Of a stretch of DNA of 64,000 nt, positions 1 to 11,423 are shown piece after piece. Location: contig MPNW01000047.1 of NCBI GenBank assembly GCA_011800805.1, positions 120,735 through 184,734 on the forward strand, in the 5' to 3' direction. The first letter of the stretch is position 1, and the number at the start of each line of letters is the position of its first letter. The notes beneath the pieces were generated by a model. That model had not been told where the DNA came from, made no database searches, and was given only the letters and a program-made list of their open reading frames with translations. The translations under genes and the position numbers were made by a program. This DNA is from Hirudo medicinalis (Eukaryota; Annelida; Clitellata; Hirudinida; Hirudinidae).

Positions 1-56
1 GGGAAGTTAGAATTCAGACATTTTCAACTTTGACACGTCATTTTGTTTCGACAGTG

Positions 57-95
<39 letters not shown>

Positions 96-397
96 GTTAT
101 TATTATTATTATATTTATTATCATCGACTTTCGACTCATTGGACGTTGTAAGAAAGCAGTTATTAAGTTATGTACTGAAATTAGGAGTATTAGTGTCTAT
201 ATGTAAGAGGAATGAAAACCACGGTCGAAGTCCAATCATAACGAAATGCAATTCTGTGATACCTGGACGTCTGCATTTCCATTCCTTAGTTCCTTAGGAG
301 AATTCGTCAAGATTTTGGAAGGATTGATTTGTAAAAATCAGAATCAGTGCATCATCTGAGTTTCAAAACGTTACGACGAATCACAGTCAGTTGTTCA

Positions 398-428
<31 letters not shown>

Positions 429-1357
429 GCGGGGAGGACGACGGCGATGTATGATATTTGTACTATTTACATTTAATTTGATAGAATCTGATTAAATTTC
501 ACATCTCATGTCATTTCGTCCTTGGGGCCGAAAGCCCTCAAGGAAATATTTTATGATTTCTTATTGAGTTATTTGTTAAGATTTAGAAGCGAATGTTTTA
601 CACAAATTTAACTTTTAAACGATGCAATTGTGTGGATGCCGTCCGTTATTTCAAAATTCGCGTTAATGTAATTCCTGTCAAGATCCATAGAAACATTGAG
701 GACGAATTACTACATAACATCGAAATGGTTTTTTTTTTGTTGGAAGTGCAATGTTTTTCTAATCATTGGAGTTATTTGAGTAAACAGAGTTAGTCTATTG
801 ATTAATTCAAAAGGCTAAATATTCAGGGTTTGGGGGAGGACGTTTCCTCCCTTACTCCTGGGAAATGTTGAAATGACGTCTTTGGAGGTGGGAGTTCGAG
901 TCCTGGTGACACTTAGCGGGGTGTGGGTGGCTGGATGGGCTGCTTTTCTCCGGAGTCTCGATCCAATGTTTCAGGGGTTTTTTTTTTAGACACTGGAACC
1001 CTTGCATATAAATTTATATTACCCTTAAAAGTGCTTGTAAATATTTGCGATTTGATCGTTACCAAGACTCAGTTACCTGTGCTTTACCTCTGAAATAGCA
1101 AATCGAGTCCATCAATAATTTCTGCCAGTAAATATTTTGCAAAAATATTCTCATCATTTTCAAAAGGTAAAGTTCGATATTTTACTAACTAATGGTTATG
1201 AGACGCAAATCGAAAATAATTACATTAATTTCGCTCTTAAACAGATTGTCTTTACGTGTCACTTCCGTCTATATGTCGGTTGTTTAAATAGGAACGTGTC
1301 TGTAGAATAACAGCGCATATGGTTTCTTTAGATTTCGGCGGCTATTACAGCACAAAA
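1..1357. other. Gene-free upstream stretch with simple repeats
   Basis: No convincing exon is seen here. It contains a (TTA)n array at about 59-120, a (GAT)n run at about 398-427, and AT-rich single-copy sequence. Short open frames, such as the one at 593-793, have no recognisable composition or domain. The last 100 bases or so should hold the TMED2 promoter and 5' UTR. Confidence 0.6.
820..1020 (+). repeat. Possible tRNA-derived SINE fragment
   Basis: A GC-richer island in AT-rich DNA contains AGTTCGAGTCC at about 894, close to an RNA polymerase III B box. An AT-rich end resembling the 3' tail of other SINE copies here lies at about 1005-1020. No clear A box was found, so this is tentative. 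Confidence 0.3.
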
Positions 1358-3016
1358 ATGATAAAATTTGTTTTTCTAATTTGTTTAATGTACTGCAAAT
1401 CAGCATTCGGATTCTACATCACCATTGATGCACACGCAGAAGATTGTTTTTTTGATAGAGTCTCATCTGGTACCAAACTAAGTCTGATGTTTGAAGTGGT
1501 CGAAGGAGGATTTCTCGACATTGATGTTCACGTGAGAATAATTTGAAATTTTTTGGCGCTTCACTTTTTTTTGTTGCAAAATCACGAATTCCTGGACATG
1601 ATACAAGGAGTATGTCTAAAGCAATGTGCAAATCTGTTATCGAAAGTAGTTATTGAAACAAATCTTTTAGTTGCAAAAGGTCATGACAACATTTTGTCAC
1701 AATTACATACAATATGTGATGCACCATTATCCACAATTTAAAAATAACAGATCTTTCACTTCAATCATGGATTATTTTAACGACTCTAGTCACATCCTTT
1801 CTTTAATTGCTCATTATTTACTCTAATTGTGATTTGATATCTTGATTGGCCCTTTAAGACCTATGATATATGGACTATGTACCAATTACTCTGACATTGA
1901 TTCATTCATTCCAGCATTTTGTTTTGGTTGACATTTACTTGTCATCCTTTCATTGAATGTCGCATCAATGTATCCTTGCAGATCAGCGGCCCAGATGGGA
2001 AGGTCATTTACTCTGGTGAGAGGGAGTCGAATGGCAAGTACACTTTCGCTGCCCACATGGATGGAGTCTACAAGTATTGCTTCAGCAACAAGATGTCGAC
2101 TATGACTCCAAAGGTCGTCAAGTTTTCTATGGACCTTGGAGAAAAGAGCAAGCCTGAAACAGAGAAGGACACTGATGGTGAGTTGGAAACTTGATGAGTT
2201 GTTCAGATGTTTATGTTCACTAGATGGAGTGATTTGTACCCTGATCAAGCATAAGATCAGAATAAGATGATCGTGATCGTTTTAATGAATTCATTTTATT
2301 TTCTTTCTGTCAGTTTCTTTCTTGTTTGTTTTGTCGCATTGTTTGATCTCAGATGTATCGTGACAAAGATTAGGCAAAGTTCACATTTTATGAGCACTAA
2401 CTGCAACTACAGAATTGTAATCTAGGTCTACAAACTGGACTCTGATATGTGCATAGTTCGGGAACGTCTCGATCGATGACAAACATTTTTCAAAATGTCA
2501 TTGTTATTGTCAAAATCGTTATTACCATCTTGTCTCATATTCTTCCAGCCACTCAGAACAAGCTAGAAGAGATGATTGATCAGCTTTCGGGGGCACTGAA
2601 GGCTGTCAAACACGAGCAAGAATACATGGAAGTCAGAGAGAGAATCCACAGATCGAGTTAGTTTTCACCTCTTTTAAACTTTTTTCTAGCACCTTCCATT
2701 CCTTTTCTGTACACGCTCGACTGACCTGTGACCTGTGGAATCTGTGACCGCCGAGTTTCCAAACCTATTTGAAGTTTGATCAACTTTGACACTGAGTTAT
2801 CGTTCCTCATTACAAGTAGATTTAAACAAAATAAATCAAATTAATCATTCCCTGATTACTGTCATGATAACATTAACGACAACGTTTTCAGTCAACGACA
2901 GCACCAACTCTCGCGTCGTCATGTGGTCGGCGTTCGAGGCCCTCGTCCTCCTTGCCATGACCTTGGGTCAAGTCTACTACCTCAAAAGGTTCTTCGAGGT
3001 CAGAAGAGTCATATGA
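1358..3016 (+). CDS. TMED2: TMED2, p24-beta cargo receptor of COPI/COPII vesicles
   Basis: Four exons: 1358-1531, 1982-2177, 2549-2656 and 2892-3016, with GT..AG borders and continuous frame, giving about 200 residues, the usual length. The start at 1358 gives a hydrophobic signal peptide ([18 protein letters not shown]). An ATG-led in-frame extension from 1319 would push this inward, so 1358 is preferred. The GOLD domain follows, with [21 protein letters not shown] and [19 protein letters not shown]. Then come a coiled coil ([13 protein letters not shown]), a transmembrane segment and a cytosolic tail ending [13 protein letters not shown]. The tail carries the FF and dibasic-type signals that bind COPI and COPII coats. 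p24 proteins form heteromers that cycle between ER and Golgi and sort GPI-anchored and other cargo. The match to human TMED2 is near full length. The gene converges on TLCD5. Confidence 0.95.
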
Positions 3017-3948
3017 GCGAGACAAGAGTTTGCGTCGATATATTTTTGTGCGATTTTACCTTGGGTTCTGTTTGTGTTTATTCGAGCGACTACTTCTCCT
3101 TCTCCCTATTGGCTGATCTTCTTTTTTTTTACGACTGTGTTAATTTAATTGGCTGGCGTGGCTGATTAATTTGAAATTGTCGTTAGTGGCTTTGTTGTTG
3201 ACTGGCTGGCTGTGTGTGCGTGTGTGTGTGTGATTCAGGACTTCGGTCCAATTGGCGAGTGATGCATGGTGTATCTCTTTTACTGATGGCTTGTCAGCTG
3301 ATGTTGGTGCTGGTGACTCTGAACTTTGAATGACCCCACTGCGACCGGCTAAGGGGCTATGCCGAACACCCGACGCGGCGTTGATTGATCCGTGCCGTTT
3401 CGCAGCGTTGCAGCAACAACGATAAATTATTGTTTTGGATTAAAATAAATGTCAATAAAGTTGGTTTTTATGGCTAAATCTACGCTTGCAACGTAATTGG
3501 CTCGTGATAGCCATCTTAATTTATGTCGAAGTTGTCTGCTCTCGAGTTTGTTCACAAACGGGCTCGAAATCCATGGCCATCCTAATTCTAATCAAATTGA
3601 AGCTCAAGCATTGCTCTGAATTTTTGCTGATGATTGCTTTATCGTTCTCTCTTGACTAAGCCGATCTGATCGCGAGTTGCAAGTGGTTAGTTCAGCATTT
3701 TGAGAATGTGAGTCAGACACCGAGGTGGTTAGATTTATTTAAAAAAAAAAACAGCTACTTTACTATTTTTATCAGAATTTCTCCATCCCAAGTAGAAGAG
3801 GCTCGATTCACAATAAAGGGCCGAAAGCACGCAGCGAAAAATAAAACACGTAGAAATCTTGGACACCTCACTAGTAAGCATGACAACAAAACAAAAGCGG
3901 TGCAGGAGTAGAGGCAACGACGGTGACACAATTCCGAGCACGGGCAGC
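3017..3948. other. TMED2 3' UTR and convergent intergenic region
   Basis: Two AATAAA polyadenylation signals lie at 3444-3449 and 3454-3459, in the right place for TMED2. The rest, to the TLCD5 stop at 3949, shows no further exon. A short (GT)n run lies at about 3215-3231. Confidence 0.6.
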
Positions 3949-5178
3949 TCACTTCTCGACCTTTTGAGCGGGAGTGCCGAAGTAGTTGTTGGACAAGTAG
4001 CCGACCATGTGGTACCAGAAAATGAGACCGATCATGTAGATGAGGGTGGTGCCCAACCTGGCGAGGAAATCTGGGCTCGAACTGCTCTGGTAGATGCCAA
4101 AGTAAATGGTGCCCAGGATCACCCTCATGACGGTGAAGAGGGAGAAGAAGAGTATGTCGACCACGACGATGTCGAGCCGCTTCTCCTTTGGGAGGGGCTG
4201 CATTGGAGATCTGACTGCGTGAGATGTTTTGAGATCGTCATGTGCTTCCTTTGAGTTGTTTTCCATTGTTTGGAGGACATTCTCTTCGTCGATTTTGCTG
4301 TCGAGAATACGAGAATCGTTCCTGACTTCACCAATATGCTCCTCTCCCTCCTGGTCGACGTCGTCCTTTTCGACGAATTCAAAATCACACTCGGAGAGTT
4401 TCCTCTTTACGGCTGGAGAGGCCTTCGTCTCTCTTGGCTTGTTCAAGGAGACATTCAACAGGAACCACCTGAACTGAAGGAGTGGATTTGTGAGTTCTGT
4501 GGCGAACAAGATGGCTGTAACCTCGTCCCCATAGATTCCCCTGTACAGTGCCGTGGCAAAGCATACTATGGAGATTAGGTGGTGGAACAGCATAAATCCA
4601 CCTGGAAGAAAATGCAGTTGGGCAAACATATTCTAGGCACAAGCAATTTGAAAGCTCTTATTCATATTTCAATGAACATGAACAATTTTAGTGGTCATAA
4701 CTCTGTCTGTCTCATTAGTATTCACAAATTTATTCATTTTCTCACCTTCAGTTTTGTGGTACAAGCACCAACTCAAATCGAACAGGAAATACCCAACTGA
4801 CAGAATGCAAATTCCATCTTGCACAGCCAAATTTGGTCCAGCTAAATTCAAAAATACAATTTTGTGGTCAATAGTTTTTAACAAATACGCCTCTCGCCAT
4901 GAAACGTGAAGACTTGTCAAAATGTCTGTCTTAAAACTAGAGCATGACTCACCGGGTTCACGGAATGGCCAGGTTTGGTTAATAAAAACCGACGAAATGG
5001 ACAGAACCACAACAAGTACCGCATGTATCAACGTCACAATTCTACAGAAGAACTCTTCCACGCTGCTTTTCCGGTTTACCCGGAAACTTGCTCTTGGTAT
5101 AAATCTGAATACCGAAAGGTAAAGCAGCCACCAGGCGGCAAACGAGCAAAATGTGGCCTTAATGTATCCAACAGACAT
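3949..5178 (-). CDS. TLCD5: TLC domain membrane protein, TLCD5 (TMEM136) type
   Basis: Three exons on the minus strand: 5178-4953, 4841-4746 and 4601-3949, frame-consistent, about 324 residues. Landmarks shared with vertebrate TLCD5 include CRIVTLIHAVLVVVLS, TWPFREPG, SVGYFLFDLSWCLY followed by a KTEG-like turn, the FHHL histidine pair of the TLC core, and ATELTNPLLQFRWFL. Several hydrophobic helices are evident. TLC proteins are multi-pass membrane proteins implicated in membrane lipid composition; the biochemical role of TLCD5 is not firmly known. It is longer than the human protein (about 245) because an acidic loop of about 75 residues lies between the conserved FRWFL segment and the last helices. 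The ATG at 5178 is the first good start. The gene begins only 263 bp after the ARMC7 stop on the same strand. Confidence 0.85.
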
Positions 5179-5354
5179 GTGGCGAAAGACCAGTACAACC
5201 AAAAATTGAAGGAAAAATCTTATTCTCTTGTCAGAGTAGGGGTAGCCCGAACACTTATGTTACTACCGGCTCGAAAATTTGTATTGGTTCTCGCTTCGCA
5301 TTTTCAGAAACAAATAATTTCTACGGAAGTTTCAAGATTTTTTTTTTAAATAAT

Positions 5355-5362
5355 TTATTTTC
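5355..5362 (-). terminator. Polyadenylation signal for ARMC7
   Basis: An AATAAA on the minus strand lies within the 263 bp between the ARMC7 stop (5441) and the TLCD5 start (5178). It implies separate 3' end formation for ARMC7 despite the tight spacing. Confidence 0.45.
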
Positions 5363-5440
5363 AAATCAGAGCAGACGCGGCGGTTACGACAAATTAGCTT
5401 TTTTTCTTGGAATGTTGTTTTGTCGTCGAAGTGAGGAATT

Positions 5441-6801
5441 TCACATTTGCGCCATCTGAAAATGAAAATTAAAACGTAAACATACTGAAACAGACAAAAA
5501 CTATTTTTTTTTATTAAGTTTGTGTTTTTTTTTATTTAATTATTATTTTAGTCTTACTATTAGATGGGCAAGATTAGAAATCCTGACGTTATTTGACGCC
5601 GAGAGGCCGCTGACTTTGGAAATTATTTGGTTTCTGGTGTTGGGATCTGTGGAAGCATGGGAACTCACCATTACCATAATTTAGAGATTAGATGTCTAGA
5701 TTTTATAATGGGGTAAAATATATAAATTATTATAAGTAATTACATCGTGACTTAAGATATTACAAACAATAAATGTCTCAAAATTATGTTACATGACGTT
5801 TATTGAAACTTGATTATATGAAACTTCAAAATATTAGACATGTTTATCAAAAACTGAAAGAGGTGAACAATGCAAAATTTACCGACCTGTAGTGTTCGGC
5901 AGTGGAAGGAGATAATACACAGTGGTCAAGGTCGACAACAATGTTTCTTCATCTGATCTGGAAAGCAAAATAGAACAGTTTCATTAAACCACCATAATTG
6001 TTTGGAAACCATTTTTCTTGGAAAAAAACTATAAGGCCGTTATGGAATTCTAAGAAATATGTTCAGACTGCTTTGTCAGATAAAATGTTTAGATTCTATA
6101 ACTCAATGAACAAGGTTCATTACCTGTTTAAGCAGTCTGTTATCAACATAAAACCTTCACTCCTCAGTATGTCGCCCTTGACATTGTTATCTTAAAAGCA
6201 CGCAAAACATCATTACAATTTTGAGAAAATGTCTCAAAAGCAGAAGCTTGATCTCGACAGTGTCATTCACGTGCTGTAAAACTAATTACCTAGGATTATA
6301 TTGCATAAACCAGCCATTGCAAATCTAACGAGTTGTTCATTGTTTTCTGTGAGGCAATCTGGAATTAAAATTGGAGGTGCTGTTGACAGAGATTTGTAAT
6401 GAAGCATGAAGAAGGCAAAAACAAATATGCACAAACCTAAAAATAAGTCCACAACATTCAATATTTTGAGATATTCATAGTTGATGGGATCGTAGCTAAA
6501 ATTGGCCAAATTGGCCGCAATTTCAAGCTTGGCCTCTTTAGAAATAAGCAATGATGTGATAATTGAAGCAGAATATGTAATAATACATAGATTGATTTTA
6601 ATGAGCTAGTAACTCCATCTTGTGTAACACAAGTCATTGCATGTCGTAGCTACGTTGGTGAATTTAAATATAAAAAGTTTGTTCTTGCTAACCCTCATTA
6701 ACGGTTTCTTGAAATTCAGACACTAATGATTGTAAGTGCGGCAGTCTACCAATCCCATGGGTACCAGTGCGTTTGTCCAACCATTCTTTAGTGCTAAACA
6801 T
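5441..6801 (-). CDS. ARMC7: ARMC7, small armadillo-repeat protein
   Basis: Seven small exons on the minus strand: 6801-6693, 6535-6437, 6358-6290, 6190-6124, 5957-5887, 5646-5558 and 5455-5441. All phases agree, giving 172 residues (human about 198). Matches to ARMC7 run the whole length: a [17 protein letters not shown]-terminus, [54 protein letters not shown], and [12 protein letters not shown] near the end. The fold is a short stack of ARM helices acting as a protein-interaction platform. Vertebrate ARMC7 is reported as spliceosome-associated, so a nuclear role is likely by homology. The last exon is weakest: splicing from 5558 to 5455 gives only five codons, and read-through would give a similarly short tail. 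It is head-to-head with the R7BP-like gene. Confidence 0.9.
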
Positions 6802-7288
6802 TTAATTATGTCAAAGTTATATTATCTAGAAAAGCAATTGCAGACACATACGATCGATTTCGCACTTTGTAAACAAACTTTATTAGAAAAGAATCTAAAA
6901 GGTAAAAAATGTTTAAAATGAGTAAAGTTAAACTTTTTAAAATGAATTTAGCGATTTTACAATAATAATGCTTTTATATTAAAAATATAATTTTCCTAAC
7001 AAAAATTATTTCAATATTTTCACCTTTGTCGTCAAGCCAATTAAGCGAGTTGAGGACATTTTTCAAGACGACGCCTGCTCTGTTCTCATGGCGATGCTGC
7101 GGAGACATCACGCAAAGAAGTGATTAAGCCTGCTTTATTGAGAATTAATAATAGACGCCAATTCTGTCGGCGAGACAAGCAGTAATTTGCAATCAGTAGA
7201 GATTCCATTTTGGCTCATACGCGAGTCTGAACAAAAGTTTAAATCTTCTCATTTAAAATATAATTACTTCATATTATTCAAAATTACA
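6802..7288. promoter_or_regulatory. Shared upstream region of ARMC7 and the R7BP-like gene
   Basis: Only 487 bp separate the ARMC7 start (minus) from the first R7BP-like ATG (plus). It is AT-rich with a more GC-rich patch at about 7025-7130, and no open frame of note. The geometry suggests a bidirectional promoter; this is inference from layout. Confidence 0.45.
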
Positions 7289-9008
7289 ATGTCGACTGGA
7301 GGAATCGCTTCAATAAAAGAACGTGACAGTTTTGACGAAGATGGAGCCACCATGAAGCTCTCGGAGGAAAAGGAATTCAAGAAATTTCTCAAAGGTGAAA
7401 AAATCAAAGTAGGCAAGCTTAACTTCTTTTTAGTTTGATTTGTAGTGACAGCACATCCCTACTATCTACAACTACAGATTCATATCTCGTTTCCTTTTGC
7501 TTTGAAACACTTTTTCTATCATCACATTTGCTTCGTAAGCAGAATCGAAATTAAAAAAAAAAAGTTTAATTGAAGGAAAAACAATCCTGAAAATTAATGA
7601 ATTCATTAAATCCAGATTTAATGATAGGGCGCAGACATCATTTCCAGGACACGTCATAAATCAATTTTTCAACTTTTCGAAGTATGGAAAATGACAAATG
7701 CGCTTACCTTACCTCGACGTCAATATTATAATAAGTCGAAATGCACGGAATACAATAGCCTGGACTTGTTGATTTGGTAGAGACATTATTAGAACTAATT
7801 TAAATTAAATTAAACTATTGGCATTGTTTACGAAATTTATCAACGTTGGTTGTAACTTTAATGCTGCTTCGTTGTGGCCATTACAGCAATCAATATGGAA
7901 GTTAAAATATTAGATCTTAATAATTATCAAGATATTTTTATGGATATTTATGACAAATGTGGTTTATTTTTTGTCAAACTGAGCACTCAAAGTTCTACAC
8001 CTGCTCTCAGACTTAATGATTATAGTCCATTATTGAAATGGCACAGGTATTCCGACCAGTCAAGCAACTTTATAGACTTTCTAGCAACAAATAAATATAG
8101 TCTAAGCGAGTTATTTTAAGTTGGCTTAACTTAGCAAAAGACAAGCAGTTAACCATGCTAGACAATATATTAGCATTTGAATAAATTAAGTCGTTGCATA
8201 ATCGTACATAAACGTGCAGGTTGGCCGAATGGGTAACTCCAAATCATCTTAGTTATGCAACGGACTTTAATCAAATAAATAAAATAAATAACCGAATGGG
8301 TTACGTTCCTACATACGTCGGTAATGGCAACACTCGTAATGTGTGGTGTTCGAAACTCAGGCTGCACTGCCGCAAGCGCTCTTGGGAAGGAGCGCTATAT
8401 AAATGGTTAACAAAAAGCGCCTCTGACGCTATGCATATGGCGATATATAAATGAACTACATTTACATTTACATTTAACCTAAATTCTTCCCTTACCTCAT
8501 CAAAAAGATGTCTTAATCACTAAGATTAATTATTTTATTAATTATCAATTAATTAAATTGAATTATTATCAAGTTTCACATTTACTTCCTTAGCTTTCTG
8601 TTTTAAGCAAAGACAAAACATTTACAAACTGTCCTTCCATGAAACCATATTTCAGCTGGTAAAGCAGTTCTACCGTAGTTCGGCAGCTTATAGGATGCTG
8701 GTCATCAACTTGGGTTGTACCAGTCAGGGCGTCGATGCCAAGTACTTGATGTCAAGAAAGAGGAAAAACCTGATGCAGATAGCTAGGAATTCAATAGCGT
8801 TACTCAGTGACTTTTCAACCAGGTAATTTGTTTTCAATTAAATTTAAAATAAATTAAAGTTATCCCTACAGTCTTACTCACGGCGCTTTATAAATATATC
8901 AATGATTAAGAACGTGCATTATTGGTTTCTGATAATGATTTCACAAAATGACTTGGAAACACCTGGATAAATGGCTGAGCGCCTTCAATAGGCGCATTAT
9001 AAATTAAC

Positions 9009-9042
<34 letters not shown>

Positions 9043-10520
9043 AGTATTTAACGGAATAAATGAACAATCGCAAAAAAATAATATTACAAATGAATGTCAA
9101 AACAAGGAGCACTTCGAAAGGAAAGAGCGGAGGAATGGAAAGAGCTGTCAACGATTTGGTCTGCTGTTTTGAATATTTGCTGAACATCCTTAGGCTGGAA
9201 TACCGGATCCAGAATTACATGCACTCGCAGAAATTCCGTGAGATGTTTCTCTATAATTATGCAGAAATTTGAATTTAAAAAAATCTCTTTGCTGTTTAAT
9301 CACATTTGTTATTAATTATGAATATTACATGTCGTTTGCAATAAAATCCATTAATAAAAATGTAATAGCATTAAAATAATTTTTAGTCGTAAATGGAAAT
9401 TAAGCATAAAATCTTTTTTTTTTTTTAAATTATTGCAAACAAGTATGTTAATAAATTATTTTTTAAAATATTATCATCAATAAATTCCAGCCTCCAACCA
9501 GATTCTGCTGATCAAAACTGGATTGCCAGTTCATGCGCCCAGCGATAAGAAGTTCGGTATCAAATACCTGGTCGTCAAGAACTTTGAACTTTCGACTTGG
9601 ATTCAAAAGTTACTCGTCTGATTTAAAAGTTCTTCCTGAAATTATATAAAAAAAAATCAACAAAAATAAATTGATTTAGAATTTAAAAATATATCTTGAT
9701 AATTGATTTAGTAATAGCAATAATATATTTGGACGATGATTGCTTGTGAAATTGTCAGAGGAATAATATCAGAGAACTCAAGAAAAAGGAAAGCGCTTGA
9801 GAGTTTTTTTTTCTCTCCAGGGATATAAAAGAATTGGAAGACATGATAGAATCGAGCCGAAACACCTCGCTCGTCAAACCGTGGGACATAGAACCAGGAT
9901 TAAATTCTAGGATCCACTCTGCCTGTTAGAACTCTAAAACTATGTTTTAAAAGTATTTTCTATTGTTAGAATTATTATTAGCTATTAATGCCAATTAATT
10001 TGTTTATTTATTATCACTAAGGCTATTAATAAAGGCCAATTAATATCTTCCAATACCTCGGGTAAAGTGGGCAGTCGTTAAAGCTAATTGTGAACATTTG
10101 AGCTGTGATGCAATTATCCAACTTAAGCTTCAGCATATTTGTCAAAAATAATTTTTAGTTCTTAGAGAGGCGCTGCACAACCCGGCAAGACGTCGGTCGA
10201 TGTTTGGAATAAAAAAAATCCTTTAAGGCTTCAGTAATTCAAACAAAAATCCAAAAGACATTCATGTTTTTAGTCGGCGCGGGGAGTCTAGCCAGGCAGG
10301 CATTACAACTCATTTCGGTGAGCTGAGAAATGATTCAAACATTCTCATTTCAAATATTTTTTAATAAACGATTTTGATCAAAATATTTTTTTTTTAAATT
10401 TTGCCTCTGAAACAGGTCGGACATCCTGGAAGGAGTACTAAGCGGAAGTTGATCATCATCGGCAGTCTGTTGTTAATACTTGCCGTCATATTGGCAACTT
10501 CTTTGTCTCTTACGCGTTAA
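7289..10520 (+). CDS. R7BP-like regulator of G-protein signalling 7 binding protein with a C-terminal membrane segment
   Basis: Exons seen: 7289-7408, 8656-8822, about 9107-9237, about 9491-9556, 9821-9924, 10159-10191, 10274-10317 and 10416-10520. The link between the fourth and fifth is not phase-consistent, so an exon border there is wrong or missing. LVKQFYRSSAAYRMLVINLG followed by a basic helix aligns with the conserved [20 protein letters not shown] of vertebrate R7BP. The CCFEYLLNILRL segment and RDIKELEDMIESS also have counterparts. R7BP proteins anchor RGS7-family/Gbeta5 complexes at membranes and so tune Gi/o signalling in neurons. Mammalian R7BP ends in a basic, palmitoylated tail. 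Here the last exon instead encodes KRKLIIIGSLLLILAVILAT plus a few residues, a syntaxin-like tail anchor. The first introns contain a SINE. Confidence 0.65.
8213..8475 (+). repeat. SINE family A, copy 1
   Basis: A tRNA-derived SINE. The A-box-like TTGGCCGAATGGG at about 8221 is repeated in part at about 8290. The B-box region GTGTTCGAAACTC lies at about 8346. The body is GCGCTATATAAATGG and the tail is TGAACTACATTTACATTTAC. The head is interrupted by an AT-rich insertion of about 60 bp (8239-8290). It lies in intron 1 of the R7BP-like gene. Confidence 0.75.
8965..9045 (+). repeat. SINE family A 3' fragment with (ATT)n tail
   Basis: GAGCGCCTTCAATAGGCGC followed by ATTATAAATTAACTATT and an (ATT)n run at about 9005-9042 resembles the 3' part of family A. 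The same end recurs at 54,342-54,390. Confidence 0.5.
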
Positions 10521-11259
10521 CGAATTATAATTTTCATAAAATCACGGTGAAATATTTAAGCAGAAATTGAAAAGAAAACTATTTATTCTCTTGGGTTGAC
10601 AACTGGATTCGTCCTCCAGTCAGGAACGTCAAAGGAAATCCGGACCCCTACGCTATGTTAATTTGTTAATGGAAAAGCAAAAAATCGTGATTGTAACATT
10701 TTAAGACTCGGGCGGGGACTCCCAAAAATTGCCGGGCCCTGGGCGGCCTTTCCTCCGCCAACTCAGTCTTTATGTTTCCGAGGCTGGACTGAAACTCGTC
10801 TGGATTTAAGATGTGATAAATTCGGTTCTTTTTAACGGAAGGTGCAATTCCAGTTTCGTTTTCGAATGTTCAATTTTGCAATGACGTAATGGAATGATTA
10901 ATGTTTGTTGATTTCATACCTGTCCGTGTTTACAAACACACTCCAGTCGAGCGGTAAAGACAGAAAGATTGAGTTGAAAATCTATATATATATATTTTAT
11001 ATTTCAAATGGATTCCATTGGTTTTGTGAGAATAAAGAATGGAATTATTTGGTCTTTACTGCTCTTCTCCAAAATGCTGGCATATGACTTCGAATTCGGT
11101 TGGTTGATTTGTGTCGAGATTCGTCAAGACAACTATTAGAGATGATTCTTTCAGAATTAAACACAATTGTTAGTAAATTAAAATGTCATAAACAAACAGC
11201 CTGACAGAATTCAGACAAATTTATCATTATCGAAAATTTTCCCTTTATCCGACAAAGAT
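10521..11259. other. Intergenic region before the TSR-membrane gene
   Basis: No assured exon. A short open segment from an ATG at about 10,901 to a possible donor near 10,951 could be an upstream exon of the next gene, but its phase does not join to 11,260. That gene needs a signal peptide, so one may be hidden here. Confidence 0.35.
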
Positions 11260-11384
11260 ATGGACGGCACAGAGACAGTAGAATTCCCTGAAGCTACGAT
11301 GGCCGGATTCCTTTCCAAGAATTACAACGATTTACCAAATCATGTTAATATTTCATTTGCGCTTCTCTGAAAACGTTCGTTTAG

Positions 11385-11423
<39 letters not shown>

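Noticed and set aside
3859..4578. Plus-strand open frames over 100 codons.
   Set aside because: They lie antisense to the conserved last exon of TLCD5.
8221..8380. A functional tRNA gene at the SINE head.
   Set aside because: The cloverleaf cannot be completed, the A box is duplicated and interrupted, and the same sequence recurs as a dispersed repeat.
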